64,000 nucleotides of DNA. Source: Mesorhizobium sp. GTDB lineage: Bacteria > Pseudomonadota > Alphaproteobacteria > Rhizobiales > Rhizobiaceae. The position numbers and the translations under genes are program-made. Every line of letters starts with the position of its first letter. The stretch's first letter is position 1. Below are positions 35,346-44,285 of this stretch, one piece after another. The stretch spans positions 1 to 64,000 of the forward strand of contig SAQR01000015.1 in NCBI GenBank assembly GCA_004020365.1. The letters are read 5' to 3'. The notes under the pieces were generated by a model, which ran no database searches, had not been told where the DNA came from, and was given only the letters and a program-made list of their open reading frames with translations.

Positions 35346-36331
35346 TGTCCGGCAAGAACGTACTTGTCGTTGGTGGCGCCGGCTTTATCGGCAGCCATAC
35401 AGCCAAGCTTTTGGCCAGGCAGAGTTATGATCCGATTGTCTACGACAATCTATCCACGGGTCACCGGTCAGCCGTCCGATGGGGCGCCTTCGTTGAAGGC
35501 AACATCCTTGACTCGGAGCGGTTGACCCACGTCATGGATGAGTATCGCCCTATCGGGGTGATCCATTTTGCTGCATCGGCCTATGTCGGCGAATCCGTAG
35601 AGCAACCAGCAAAATATTATCAGAACAACGTCAACGGGACCCAATCGCTGCTGGACGCCTGCCAGAGAAGCGGAACGCGCAATATCATCTTCTCGTCAAG
35701 CTGCGCCACCTATGGCATTCCGGATCGCTTGCCGATCCGCGAAGGCGAGAGCCAGCGCCCGATCAATCCTTATGGACGCACGAAACTCATCGCGGAGCAA
35801 ATGCTTGCCGATTATTCGGCTGCCTATGCGCTGCGCTACGTGGCGCTGCGTTATTTCAATGCGTCCGGCGCGGATATCGACGGGGAAATCGGCGAAACCC
35901 ACGATCCAGAAACACATCTCATTCCGCGAGCCATGATGGCCGCTGCAGGCAGGATCGATTTTCTCGAAGTCTATGGCCAGGATTACGATACGCCCGACGG
36001 CACCTGCATTCGCGACTATATCCATGTCGCGGATCTCGCGCGCGCGCATGTGCTGGCGCTCGAACATCTGATCAACAGCGGTGGCAATCTGGCCGTCAAC
36101 CTTGGCAGCGGGCGTGGTACATCCATCAAGGAAATTCTCGAAGCGATCAGCCGGCTGACAGGTCGTAACGTGCCGGTCGAGATGCGCCCTCGTCGTGCGG
36201 GCGATCCTCCGGTGCTTTATGCCGATCCGGCGCTCGCTGCCGAAAAACTTGGCTTTCAGGCGCTCTATTCCGATCTCGATACGATAATTCGCACAGCGGC
36301 TCCCTTCTTCGGGCTCGAGGTGCGCTCATGA
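35345..36331 (+). CDS. UDP-glucose 4-epimerase (GalE/ExoB type)
   Basis: A 328-residue NAD-dependent epimerase. It interconverts UDP-glucose and UDP-galactose (or a related pentose or uronic form). The cofactor motif is VVGGAGFIGSH. Ser and Tyr-x3-Lys are in FSSSCATYG and NPYGRTKLIAE. Sugar-binding NASGAD and GTCIRDYIHV complete the pattern. It overlaps the preceding decarboxylase gene by one base and the following glycosyltransferase by four (ATGA). Since the partner makes UDP-xylose, an epimerase producing UDP-arabinose is possible; GalE and ArnE-type activities are not separable here. Confidence 0.9.
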   Translation: MSGKNVLVVGGAGFIGSHTAKLLARQSYDPIVYDNLSTGHRSAVRWGAFVEGNILDSERLTHVMDEYRPIGVIHFAASAYVGESVEQPAKYYQNNVNGTQSLLDACQRSGTRNIIFSSSCATYGIPDRLPIREGESQRPINPYGRTKLIAEQMLADYSAAYALRYVALRYFNASGADIDGEIGETHDPETHLIPRAMMAAAGRIDFLEVYGQDYDTPDGTCIRDYIHVADLARAHVLALEHLINSGGNLAVNLGSGRGTSIKEILEAISRLTGRNVPVEMRPRRAGDPPVLYADPALAAEKLGFQALYSDLDTIIRTAAPFFGLEVRS

Positions 36332-38172
36332 GCACGCCGCGCATCGCGCTGCCTGTTGACAGGGAAGAACCCCTGATGGTGCCGGTCTTCACCGGCCGAA
36401 AGCGCGCCGAGTACATCATGGGTGCGGTTTTGTGGGCGATGGCCGTCGCATTCTTCTGGCAATGGTGGGTTTTCGGAGCCACCCACACCAACATGGTCGG
36501 CTCAATTCTGGTGACGGCGCTTCTGGCGTGGATAACGCTTTTGCCCGTCTACTTCATCACCATTTTCTTCAATGCACGCCGGCCGCACGGACGGCTGCGT
36601 ATTTCCGCAGGAAGTCGCGTGGCCATGGTGGTCACCAAGGCTCCATCAGAACCTTTTGCGGTGGTGGCCGAAACCTTGCGGGCCATGCTAGCCCAGAACG
36701 TGCCTCACGACACGTGGCTGGCCGATGAGGATCCATCGCCCGCAACGCTCGCATGGTGTCGCGCACATGGCGTATTCGTTTCCACCCGCAAAAGTCGCGC
36801 CGATTACCATCGCCAGTCCTGGCCTCGCCGCACACGCTGCAAGGAAGGCAACCTGGCTTTCTTCTACGATTATTATGGCTACGACCAATATGATTTTGTG
36901 TCGCAGCTCGATGCCGATCATGTTCCCGAACCGGACTACCTATACAACATGTTGCGGCCTTTTGCCGACCCGACAATCGGTTATGTTTCCGCGCCCAGCA
37001 TTTGCGATCGCAATGCACATGAAAGCTGGTCCGCGCGTGGCCGCCTCTACATCGAAGCGAGCATGCATGGGTCACTGCAAGCCGGATACAATAATGGCTT
37101 CGCGCCCGTATGCATCGGATCGCACTATGCGGTGCGCACTGCGGCATTGAAGGAAATCGGTGGGCTGGGGCCAGAACTCGCCGAGGATCATTCCACAACG
37201 CTCTTCATGAATGCCTATGGCTGGCGAGGGGCTCACGCGCTTGATGCCATCGCCCATGGCGACGGCCCACGGACGTTTGCCGATCTCGTAACGCAGGAGT
37301 TCCAGTGGTCGCGGAGCCTGGTGACGATCCTGTTGCAATACTCACCAAAACTGATCGGACACTTGCCGCTGCGTTTGAAGATTCAATTCCTATTTTCGCA
37401 GTTCTGGTACCCGCTTTACGCCTTCTTTCTTGCTCTGACATTCCTGTTGCCCGTGATCGTGCTGGTCCAGGGCGATAATTTCGTCAACGTCACTTACCCG
37501 GAGTTTCTGCTCCATTTCATGCCGCAGTCGCTTATGATCCTGCTTTTGGCATTCTGGTGGCGGTCGAGTCGCACATTTCGGCCTATCGACGGCAAGATCT
37601 TTAGTTGGGAAGCGATGCTGTTTTTGCTGGCGCGCTGGCCGTGGGTTCTGGCTGGAACCTTTGCCGCGTTCCGTGACTGGATGACCGGATCCTTTGTTGA
37701 TTTTCGCGTCACGCCAAAAGGCACGTCCGAAGTCGATCCGCTACCGTTTCGCGTGCTGGCGCCGTATGCCTTCGTGGTCCTGATCTCCATTCTGCCGGTC
37801 GTGTTCGTGCAGGATGCGTATCAAACGCGCGGCTTTTTCGTCTTCGCCATCATCAATGCTTGCTTTTACTTGCTGCTGATTTTCATGATCTTGCTGCAGC
37901 ATGGCAGGGAGAATGACGTGCGGATGAAAGGCCGCGCCTATCGCCCCGCGCTGGCAAGCAGTTTCATGGCGCTTTTGACGGTTACCAGCTTCGCCACGGT
38001 CGAGCGTGGACGCGACGGCATCGAGGCGCTCGCCTGGGGAACCAAAAGCTTTTCCCTGTTCGACGACAGCTTCTCAATTGCCGGGGCAGGCGTCGGTGGT
38101 CGCGCTGTTCACAAAACCATCTTCAATCCACGTTGGCGCACCAATGCTCCCAGCAATTCAAGTCAGCGATAG
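36328..38172 (+). CDS. Membrane glycosyltransferase family 2, cellulose synthase-like
   Basis: A 614-residue processive-type GT2 synthase. Two N-terminal helices (about 32-50 and 58-80) precede the catalytic domain. Conserved acids are in FVSQLDADHVP (Asp195, Asp197) and ELAEDHSTTL, and QEFQWSRS stands where cellulose synthases have QxxRW. Four to six helices follow (about 350-540). It would polymerise a nucleotide sugar and move the chain across the inner membrane. The two upstream genes make such sugars. ATGA overlap with the epimerase shows coupling. No PilZ domain is seen, so direct c-di-GMP control is not evident. Confidence 0.88.
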   Translation: MSTPRIALPVDREEPLMVPVFTGRKRAEYIMGAVLWAMAVAFFWQWWVFGATHTNMVGSILVTALLAWITLLPVYFITIFFNARRPHGRLRISAGSRVAMVVTKAPSEPFAVVAETLRAMLAQNVPHDTWLADEDPSPATLAWCRAHGVFVSTRKSRADYHRQSWPRRTRCKEGNLAFFYDYYGYDQYDFVSQLDADHVPEPDYLYNMLRPFADPTIGYVSAPSICDRNAHESWSARGRLYIEASMHGSLQAGYNNGFAPVCIGSHYAVRTAALKEIGGLGPELAEDHSTTLFMNAYGWRGAHALDAIAHGDGPRTFADLVTQEFQWSRSLVTILLQYSPKLIGHLPLRLKIQFLFSQFWYPLYAFFLALTFLLPVIVLVQGDNFVNVTYPEFLLHFMPQSLMILLLAFWWRSSRTFRPIDGKIFSWEAMLFLLARWPWVLAGTFAAFRDWMTGSFVDFRVTPKGTSEVDPLPFRVLAPYAFVVLISILPVVFVQDAYQTRGFFVFAIINACFYLLLIFMILLQHGRENDVRMKGRAYRPALASSFMALLTVTSFATVERGRDGIEALAWGTKSFSLFDDSFSIAGAGVGGRAVHKTIFNPRWRTNAPSNSSQR

Positions 38173-38186
38173 AAGGCAATCAACAC

Positions 38187-38783
38187 ATGAAGATCGCAAT
38201 CATTGGAACAGGCAATGTCGGTTTGGTCAGCGGCACATGCTTCGCTGAAAGGGCTCTATTGCTGTCAGGTCTCCGGATGCTGACAGCAGTCGCTTGGGCA
38301 GTGTCCTGCATTGCTGCACCGGCCTTTGCATCTTCCTCACAGGTTTCCGTTCTGCCGGAAGGGGCACGTCGCATGACAGCAGGCGAAATCTACGATCTCT
38401 ATAGAGACAAGAGCTGGCAGTGGGACAGCGGAGCCGGACGAATGGTGGGCGCGGACCGGCAATTTTCGGCATGGACCGACGGTGAGACGGGCAAATCCTG
38501 GGCGGAAGGCCGCTGGATCATCACCGAGACAGGTTGGATGTGTCTCAAGGCGACATGGCATTCCGAACAGGGTGTGTTTCCCGCCAAGACGTGCTTTTCG
38601 CATCGCATCGATAATGGAACGATCTATCAGAAGCGCGAGCCCGGTGGTGAGTGGTATGCGTTCCGTAACGCCGAGGTCCACCAAGACGACGAGGCCAGCA
38701 AGCTAGTGTCCACCGATCTGGTTTCCCATCAACTCGATGCCATCAAAGCCGCGCTTGGTGCGGCACAGCAATCTGAACAGTAA
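38187..38783 (+). CDS. DUF995 protein fused to a truncated UDP-glucose dehydrogenase N-terminus
   Basis: A 198-residue open frame. Residues 1-21 (MKIAIIGTGNVGLVSGTCFAE) match the start of UDP-glucose 6-dehydrogenase with its dinucleotide motif. The match stops there and a signal-peptide-like segment follows (LLLSGLRMLTAVAWAVSCIAAPAFA). The rest is DUF995: MTAGEIYDLYRDKSWQWDSG, then AEGRWIITETGWMCLKATWH and YQKREPGGEWYAF. GAAGG lies upstream of the ATG. The fusion likely arose by deletion of most of ugd. An internal ATG (MLTAVAW) would give a normal secreted DUF995 protein. If read from the first ATG, export may be impaired. Confidence 0.8.
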   Translation: MKIAIIGTGNVGLVSGTCFAERALLLSGLRMLTAVAWAVSCIAAPAFASSSQVSVLPEGARRMTAGEIYDLYRDKSWQWDSGAGRMVGADRQFSAWTDGETGKSWAEGRWIITETGWMCLKATWHSEQGVFPAKTCFSHRIDNGTIYQKREPGGEWYAFRNAEVHQDDEASKLVSTDLVSHQLDAIKAALGAAQQSEQ

Positions 38784-38798
38784 GAGAGGGAGGGGGCC

Positions 38799-39743
38799 TT
38801 GAAAAGTCTCTTTAAACTATCAGCAGCCTTGCTTTGCTGCGCATGCATTTCCGGTGGTGTCTATGCAGCCAGCGGTGTGTCGGGAGCGAGTGTCGACAGC
38901 CGCAATCAGTTTCGGGACAAGCGTCCCATCATCACGGCTGACTCCGTAACCCCCGGCGCCTACGATCCGCACGCGGATTATACCAACGACTCCAACTCAA
39001 AAATCGAACACCTTTTTCTTCCCTGGGAAGATGTGGATCTGGCAACGCTCAGCGCCGCAGATGACTATGCGCGTGAGCGTGGACGTTCCCTGTTGATCAC
39101 GGTCGAGCCGTGGTCCTGGGCGCGGGACTGGCGTGTAGGTCCTGAGGATTTGCTCGCCGGGATTTTGGGCGGGCGCTACGATGCCAATATGTCAGCGGTC
39201 TGCTCTGCGGCGGCGCAGCTGAAAAGCCCCGTCACTATCCGCTGGGGGCAGGAAATGGAAGATAATGACGGGCAATTCACCTGGGCTTTCTGGAATGCTG
39301 AAGGTTATGTGAACGCCTACAGGCATGTCATCGACGTATGCCGCAAGCATCTTCCGTCGGCCCAATACATGTGGTCACCGAAAGGAGAAGAAGGACTGGA
39401 AGCCTTCTATCCTGGCGACAAGTATGTCGACATTATCGGTCTGTCCGTCTTTGGCTATCAGCCCTATGACAAGCTGGAGGTCGGTCGTGATACGACTTTT
39501 GTGGAGCGCACAAAGCCGGGTTATGACCGTGTGACGGGCTTCGGCAAACCAATCGCCATTGCGGAGCTTGGCTACGAAGGCAACGACGAATACGCTCGTG
39601 ACTGGGCCGCGGAAGCAAACAAGCCGCATGCCGAGTTCCCGGACATGACAGCCGTTGTCTACTTCAACGATCGTGAAGTCTATCCATGGCCGAGAAATGT
39701 CGGCCGGCCCGATTGGCGCGTGGCCAACCATCCGCTGGACTGA
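38799..39743 (+). CDS. Secreted glycoside hydrolase, GH26-like
   Basis: A 314-residue exported protein with a signal peptide at 1-23. The barrel motifs of GH26 are visible: the acid/base Glu in TIRWGQEMEDNDG and a nucleophile Glu in IAIAELGYEGND. GH26 members are mainly beta-mannanases, with some lichenases and xylanases. GAGGGAGGGGGCC lies before TTG 38799. It lies between two DUF995 genes in the polysaccharide locus, so it may trim or release the polymer. Bacterial synthase operons often include such a hydrolase. Substrate is not known. Confidence 0.82.
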   Translation: MKSLFKLSAALLCCACISGGVYAASGVSGASVDSRNQFRDKRPIITADSVTPGAYDPHADYTNDSNSKIEHLFLPWEDVDLATLSAADDYARERGRSLLITVEPWSWARDWRVGPEDLLAGILGGRYDANMSAVCSAAAQLKSPVTIRWGQEMEDNDGQFTWAFWNAEGYVNAYRHVIDVCRKHLPSAQYMWSPKGEEGLEAFYPGDKYVDIIGLSVFGYQPYDKLEVGRDTTFVERTKPGYDRVTGFGKPIAIAELGYEGNDEYARDWAAEANKPHAEFPDMTAVVYFNDREVYPWPRNVGRPDWRVANHPLD

Positions 39744-39876
39744 TCCAAGTCGTTCGACAGAGTGGTTCGGCTTTCACCAGATGGCCGAACCGCCCCATCC
39801 CTTTAATTCTATGCGGTTCCAGCGCAGGACTCTTACGCAGTCTTACTGGGAATTGCCTTGGTGGAGAGGAAGTAAA

Positions 39877-40440
39877 ATGTTTTCGATCCGTTCGATTATC
39901 TCAAGTGCGGTGCTGTTTGTGTTCTTGCTTGCAGGCAATGCTTACGCCGCTCCCAAACAACCGGCGGGCGACGCTATAGAAAAACGCGCCGCTGCCGCGA
40001 CGCCGATGACGGCCTCAGCGGTTGAAAAGCTCTATGCCGGCCGCACCTGGGAATGGCAAAACGGCGGTGGGTTCTATTCAGCGGAGACAACTGCTCGCGG
40101 GCTGTTCTCCGCAAATAGGAAGCCGTTCGCCGCTTGGTCGCGCAAACGGGCAGCATGGTCCTATGCGGAGGGAAACTGGTATGCGACCAATGGGGGCAAG
40201 CTCTGCATGCGCGCTCTCTGGACCAGCAAAGTAGCGAAAGGGAGTCTGGCAACAAGCGGTGCAGTCACATGTTTCCTGCACCGTGAAAAACATGGCGTCG
40301 TTTATCAGAAGCGTTCCATCGGTGGGAACTGGTATGTCTTTCGTCACAATCCCGCTGGCCGGGACGATGAGGCGCGCAAACTGGTCAAAGGTAATACGGT
40401 AAGCAAAGAAGTTTCGCATCTTAAGGCGAATTCTCGATAA
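39877..40440 (+). CDS. Secreted DUF995 protein
   Basis: A 187-residue protein, related to the DUF995 half of the gene at 38187. A signal peptide is at 1-24 (MFSIRSIISSAVLFVFLLAG). The domain shows MTASAVEKLYAGRTWEWQNG, AEGNWYATNGGKLCMRALW and YQKRSIGGNWYVF, with paired cysteines near KLCM and AVTCFL. GAGGAAG lies just upstream. DUF995 proteins are small secreted proteins of rhizobia and Brucella with no known activity. Here two copies flank a glycoside hydrolase. A hairpin 15 bases after the stop may end the transcript. Confidence 0.85.
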   Translation: MFSIRSIISSAVLFVFLLAGNAYAAPKQPAGDAIEKRAAAATPMTASAVEKLYAGRTWEWQNGGGFYSAETTARGLFSANRKPFAAWSRKRAAWSYAEGNWYATNGGKLCMRALWTSKVAKGSLATSGAVTCFLHREKHGVVYQKRSIGGNWYVFRHNPAGRDDEARKLVKGNTVSKEVSHLKANSR

Positions 40441-40454
40441 CCGCGCAAAAACGG

Positions 40455-40482
40455 AGCCGCCGCGGCTTCAGGCGCGGCGGCT
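40455..40482 (+). terminator. Hairpin after the second DUF995 gene
   Basis: AGCCGCCGCG pairs perfectly with CGCGGCGGCT around GCTTCAGG. A weak T-rich stretch follows. It probably ends the polysaccharide operon. Confidence 0.65.
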
Positions 40483-40504
40483 TCTGTCAAAACCAGGTCC
40501 AACA

Positions 40505-40822
40505 TTAAACGCCTGACTGATTCGAGACCCTCCGAGTGTAGCAACGCGCTTTCTGACCAAAGCCGCTCGGAGTGCAGACATAGGTGTTGCTGTTCAAGTA
40601 CCGGGATGCTGATATTTTAACGACCTTGCCGACAGGTTTCTTGTTGTAGCGAACATCGTTGTTAACCCGATATTTGACAAGATAGACGGACCGTGTCTCT
40701 CCCTCTGGCTTACGCATTTCGCCTGCTTGCGCGTTTGCGCCGAGAGTCACGGAAACAGCAAGCCCGATCGCTGCAATCGCCACTCTTCTAAAACGGTTCC
40801 GATGCGCAGTGGAAAACGTCAT
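40505..40822 (-). CDS. Small secreted basic protein
   Basis: A 105-residue protein. Signal peptide at about 1-33 (RRVAIAAIGLAVSVTLGANA). The mature part is basic and has two cysteines (YVCTPSG and ARCYTRR) that could pair. No known family. GGAGGCTAGCAA upstream of 40822 supports the start. It is convergent with the DUF995 gene. Similar small secreted proteins of unknown role are common in rhizobia. Confidence 0.7.
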   Translation of the reverse strand: MTFSTAHRNRFRRVAIAAIGLAVSVTLGANAQAGEMRKPEGETRSVYLVKYRVNNDVRYNKKPVGKVVKISASRYLNSNTYVCTPSGFGQKARCYTRRVSNQSGV

Positions 40823-41159
40823 TTGCTAGCCTCCAATGTTATTGTTCTGGAGTGCGTTGTACCCACAGGACTTTAGGTTCTGGTTTGAATTATCATGATA
40901 AATTTAGACAAAATGTTGCATTCCTTGAGGCGATCTTTGCGATTGCCGGATAGCAGACGCTGCCGGCGACCACCCTGGACATCTTATCGCGCCAGAAACA
41001 GACATTTCTGATCGCGGGGCAGGCTGCCCGGATGGGTCGCTACTTCGGCATTGGGAGGAGACTTCTGAAGTCCGATGCCTCTCCATCCCCAGATCGGTAT
41101 TGATGTACCGACACCGGGTGGTCATACTTACGAGGCAAGTGAGGAGAAAACGAGCCACA
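40823..41159. other. Intergenic region upstream of cfa
   Basis: About 340 bases with the divergent promoters of the small secreted protein and the cyclopropane synthase. AATTATCATGATAAATTTAG near 40890 is AT-rich and partly palindromic. No gene is seen. Confidence 0.45.
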
Positions 41160-42395
41160 ATGCGTCTATTGCCAAATCTGCTCTCCCGTTTTGTAAAAAA
41201 CGGGCGCCTGACGGTCATATTCGAGGACGGTTTCAGGCAAGCCTTCGGCAGTGGGCAGGATGGGCCCGACGTGACGATCCGCCTAACCGACAAAGCGGTC
41301 GAACGCGAGATCTTCTTCAATCCGGAACTGAAGGCGGCCGAAGCCTACATGGATGGCCGCTTGGTCATCGAGAACGGTGGCAAAGCATTTGACCTCTTGT
41401 CACTTTTTTCCGTCAACCGCACTGGGTTGGCAGCCCACCCTGTTCAGAAGGCGTTGCGGAAAGTCTGGCGTGCGTTGCGCCGGCGCCAGCAGAACAACAA
41501 GCTCGGTCTCGCCGCCAAAAACGTTCAGCATCACTACGACATCCCGACGAAATTTTATGAGCTATGGCTCGACGAGACAATGACCTATTCGTGCGCCTAT
41601 TACACGGCACCGGACAACAATCTGCAGCAAGCGCAGATGGACAAGCATCGCCACATTGCCGCGAAGCTCAAGCTAGAGCCGGGCATGCATGTGTTGGAAA
41701 TCGGCTCAGGCTGGGGCGCTCTCGCCATCTATCTCGCCAAGTATTGCGACGTGAAGGTCACGGCGATCAACGTTTCGACGGAGCAATTGGCGGCGTCTCG
41801 GCTTCGCGCGATCGAGGCCGGGGTCGCTCATCAGATCGATTTTCGCGAGGTCGACTATCGCGAGGTCAGCGGACACTTCGACCGTGTTGTCTCGATCGGA
41901 ATGATGGAGCACGTGGGCGTCGTTCATTTCGACAGCTATTTCACGACCATTGGTAGATTGTTGAAGGAGGGCGGCTTCGCATTGGTTCATGCGATCGGAC
42001 GCATGTCACCGCCTGGTACGACGGCGCCGTTCATCCGCAAGTATATCTTTCCAGGTGGGTATGTGCCGGCTTTGTCAGAGGTGTTTGCCTCGTTGGAGCG
42101 CACGGGGATCTGGTGCGCCGACTGCGAAAATCTGCGGCTGCACTATTACTGGACGATCCACGATTGGCGTCTCGGTTATGAGGCCAGGCGCGAGGAGGCA
42201 GTCGCCATGATGGGCGAACGCTTCTGCCGTATGTGGGATTTCTATCTGGCGTCGGCCGAACTCGGCTTCCTAAACGGTTCAAATTTTGTATACCAGATAC
42301 TGATCTCGACTCGCCGTGACGATGTCCCGATCATCCGCGATTATGTTGTCGAAGAAGAGCGACGCCTACTGAGTTCGATGCAGACGAGTGCCTAG
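41160..42395 (+). CDS. cfa: Cyclopropane-fatty-acyl-phospholipid synthase
   Basis: A 411-residue enzyme that adds a methylene from S-adenosylmethionine to the double bond of membrane phospholipid acyl chains. The SAM motif is VLEIGSGWGALAIYLA. Family blocks are NVQHHYDIPTKFYELWLDE, TYSCAYYT and SIGMMEHVG, which hold the active-site residues. The N-terminal 110 residues form the usual lipid-binding domain. GAGGAG lies 12 bases before the ATG at 41160; the longer frame to 41100 is unlikely. CFA enzymes are made in stationary or acid-stressed cells. It is monocistronic. Confidence 0.93.
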   Translation: MRLLPNLLSRFVKNGRLTVIFEDGFRQAFGSGQDGPDVTIRLTDKAVEREIFFNPELKAAEAYMDGRLVIENGGKAFDLLSLFSVNRTGLAAHPVQKALRKVWRALRRRQQNNKLGLAAKNVQHHYDIPTKFYELWLDETMTYSCAYYTAPDNNLQQAQMDKHRHIAAKLKLEPGMHVLEIGSGWGALAIYLAKYCDVKVTAINVSTEQLAASRLRAIEAGVAHQIDFREVDYREVSGHFDRVVSIGMMEHVGVVHFDSYFTTIGRLLKEGGFALVHAIGRMSPPGTTAPFIRKYIFPGGYVPALSEVFASLERTGIWCADCENLRLHYYWTIHDWRLGYEARREEAVAMMGERFCRMWDFYLASAELGFLNGSNFVYQILISTRRDDVPIIRDYVVEEERRLLSSMQTSA

Positions 42396-42442
42396 TTTCG
42401 CTAAGAGGAATTGGTCACGGCTCAATCTGGTGTGGAAGGCTA

Positions 42443-42998
42443 TTACACCGCGTGCACGTTCAGCGGTGACTGGCGAAGGGCTATACGCTTGGCATCGCCG
42501 ATTACTTGGCAGCTGGCGGAACTTGAAAAACAGCGGAGCCCAGAAGACTTTCCAGGATTCCTAAAGTCCCTTTCCTGAAGCGCTTCCAGCGCGGAGGCGT
42601 GCAACGCAGGGTCCGGCCGATGCCTGGCCTTAGTCCCGATGAGGACCAAGGCCGCGAAGCGGTCGGGCGCGGCAACAGCCAGCCACGGCGTAGGCTACTC
42701 CTTGCGAGTAGCCGAACAGAAAGAATCTCTCGATCTTGGCCGCGTCCGCTACCGCCAGCATGTCTTCGCACATCGCCTCGATGGTGAGGGGCGGCACATG
42801 CCGGGTCGACAGGCCGCCGCCGCGCTGGTCGTAGCGGACCAAGCGCGCGCGTCGCCCCAGCCGCTCATGAAAGGGCACGTAGAGGCGGCTCCGGCGTTCG
42901 GCGCCACGATGGGAGATGAAGTTCGTCGTCTTAAGCAGCGGAAGCCCGCGACCTGACGCCGTCAGCGAAGCGAATGTACACGCCGAAATTTCGGCCAA
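42443..42998 (-). pseudogene. Alpha/beta-hydrolase relic
   Basis: Remnants on the minus strand in two frames. The upper part (about 42640-42998) reads LVRYDQRGGGLSTRHVPP, then MCEDMLAVADAAKIERFFLFGYSQG, the nucleophile-elbow region of hydrolases that occur next to LuxR or cyclase domains. The lower part (42443-42649), in another frame, reads VLIGTKARHRPDPALHASAL. A frameshift near 42650 separates them and the N-terminus is missing. No functional product is likely. Confidence 0.7.
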
Positions 42999-43055
42999 AC
43001 GCTCCTCAGGTGGTGATCGGAGGCCGGAAACGCATGTGAACCGTCTTGCCGCGTA

Positions 43056-44018
43056 TCAATTGCATTCGGGGCGCTTCCGGCCAGCTTCTGCATCCTTGAT
43101 TTGGTTGGACATGATCTCGACAAATGTTCTGACAGTCGGACGGCTCTTCCAATCCTCCGTGGTGGCGATCTGAAACTTGGCCCTGTATGAAAAAATGTCC
43201 GGGCGAATTGGCCTGATCCGCCCGGCTTGCACGAACTGCTCCGCATAGTGGTCCGGAAGGTAGCCCAAATAGCATCCAGACAGGATCAGGAAGGCCTCGG
43301 CCTCCATGTTCGACACCGTGGCGTGCGGGGTCGAGATCGCAAAAATCTTGATGTCGCGCGCCGCCCAATAGCTGCGTGCGATAATCCGGTACATGCGCAC
43401 CCGATCAATATCGATGCTTTGGTCCGCAAGAGAAAACAGCGGATGTCCTGCGCCGCAGTAGAAGTTCTGGGTCTCCTCATAGAGATCGATATAGGCGAGT
43501 CCAAGCGCCATGCGCGGGAAACTGCCGACGACAAGATCGAGCTTCTGGGCAACCACGTCCCGCAGCAGCTCTCCAGGCGACCTGGTTTCGATGAGAAGAT
43601 GCAGCGCCGGTGCAACCTCGACCAGTTTCGCGATTGTCTCCGCCAGAGATGATCTGGGATCCGTAATGACGTTGTCGAGGAGGCCAATGGAAAGGCTGCC
43701 GCCAAGATTGGAGCGCAAGCCTGCCACCTTGCGGCTGAACAGATCCAGAGAGCCAAACAGCCGCTGGCATTCATCGAAAACCAGACGGCCACTTTCCGTC
43801 AGCTGAAAGCCGCCGCGCCCGCGCTTGCAAAGGGTAACCCCCAAGCGCTGTTCCAGTGCAGATATCTTCTCCGAGATGGTCGAGAGCGAAAGGTTTAGAT
43901 CCGCTTGCGCTGCCGAAAGTCCACCCGCTTCCACGACCCGAATGAAAATGCGGATGAGACGGATGTCGGCATTGTCGACGGAGATCGCACTGCGCGCATT
44001 GCTGTCCGATTTGCGCAT
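43056..44018 (-). CDS. LysR-family transcriptional regulator
   Basis: A 320-residue LysR protein. The N-terminal helix-turn-helix is in VVEAGGLSAAQADLNLSLST followed by the SEKISALEQRLGVTL helix. The effector-binding domain occupies about 100-300. GGAGGTGGAAAA upstream of the ATG at 44018 is a strong ribosome site; a longer frame to 44060 has no support. The GIY-YIG relic and its repeats separate it from the amidohydrolase gene on the same strand, whose promoter it could control. The ligand is unknown. Confidence 0.9.
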   Translation of the reverse strand: MRKSDSNARSAISVDNADIRLIRIFIRVVEAGGLSAAQADLNLSLSTISEKISALEQRLGVTLCKRGRGGFQLTESGRLVFDECQRLFGSLDLFSRKVAGLRSNLGGSLSIGLLDNVITDPRSSLAETIAKLVEVAPALHLLIETRSPGELLRDVVAQKLDLVVGSFPRMALGLAYIDLYEETQNFYCGAGHPLFSLADQSIDIDRVRMYRIIARSYWAARDIKIFAISTPHATVSNMEAEAFLILSGCYLGYLPDHYAEQFVQAGRIRPIRPDIFSYRAKFQIATTEDWKSRPTVRTFVEIMSNQIKDAEAGRKRPECN

Positions 44019-44182
44019 TTTTCCACCTCCGCCACTCTGGATCGTTTTGTCGCCCGCCACCTAGTTCCTCTGCACGGTGATTTTGACAGGTTGGGCCGAT
44101 CGGCAGCGACCGTCGACAATTCCTCTCAGCCACTTTCAGTGGCAAATCGCAAACCTCTAGGATTGGCTGAACCATCCTTCCA

Positions 44183-44279
44183 CTTCGTCATCCCAGGGCG
44201 AAGCAAGGAGCGAAGCGACGCGGCGCAGACCCTGGGATCCATGCCGTTACGCCAGCCGAAGAATGCAACGGTTCAGAAC
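44183..44279 (+). repeat. Repeat family C, left arm
   Basis: It begins CTTCGTCATCCCAGGGCGAA, contains the palindromic core AAGGAGCGAAGCGACGCGGC and CCCTGGGATCC, and ends GAATGCAACGGTTCAGAAC. It is in inverted orientation relative to 44613-44709. Confidence 0.88.
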
Positions 44280-44285
44280 CGAACG

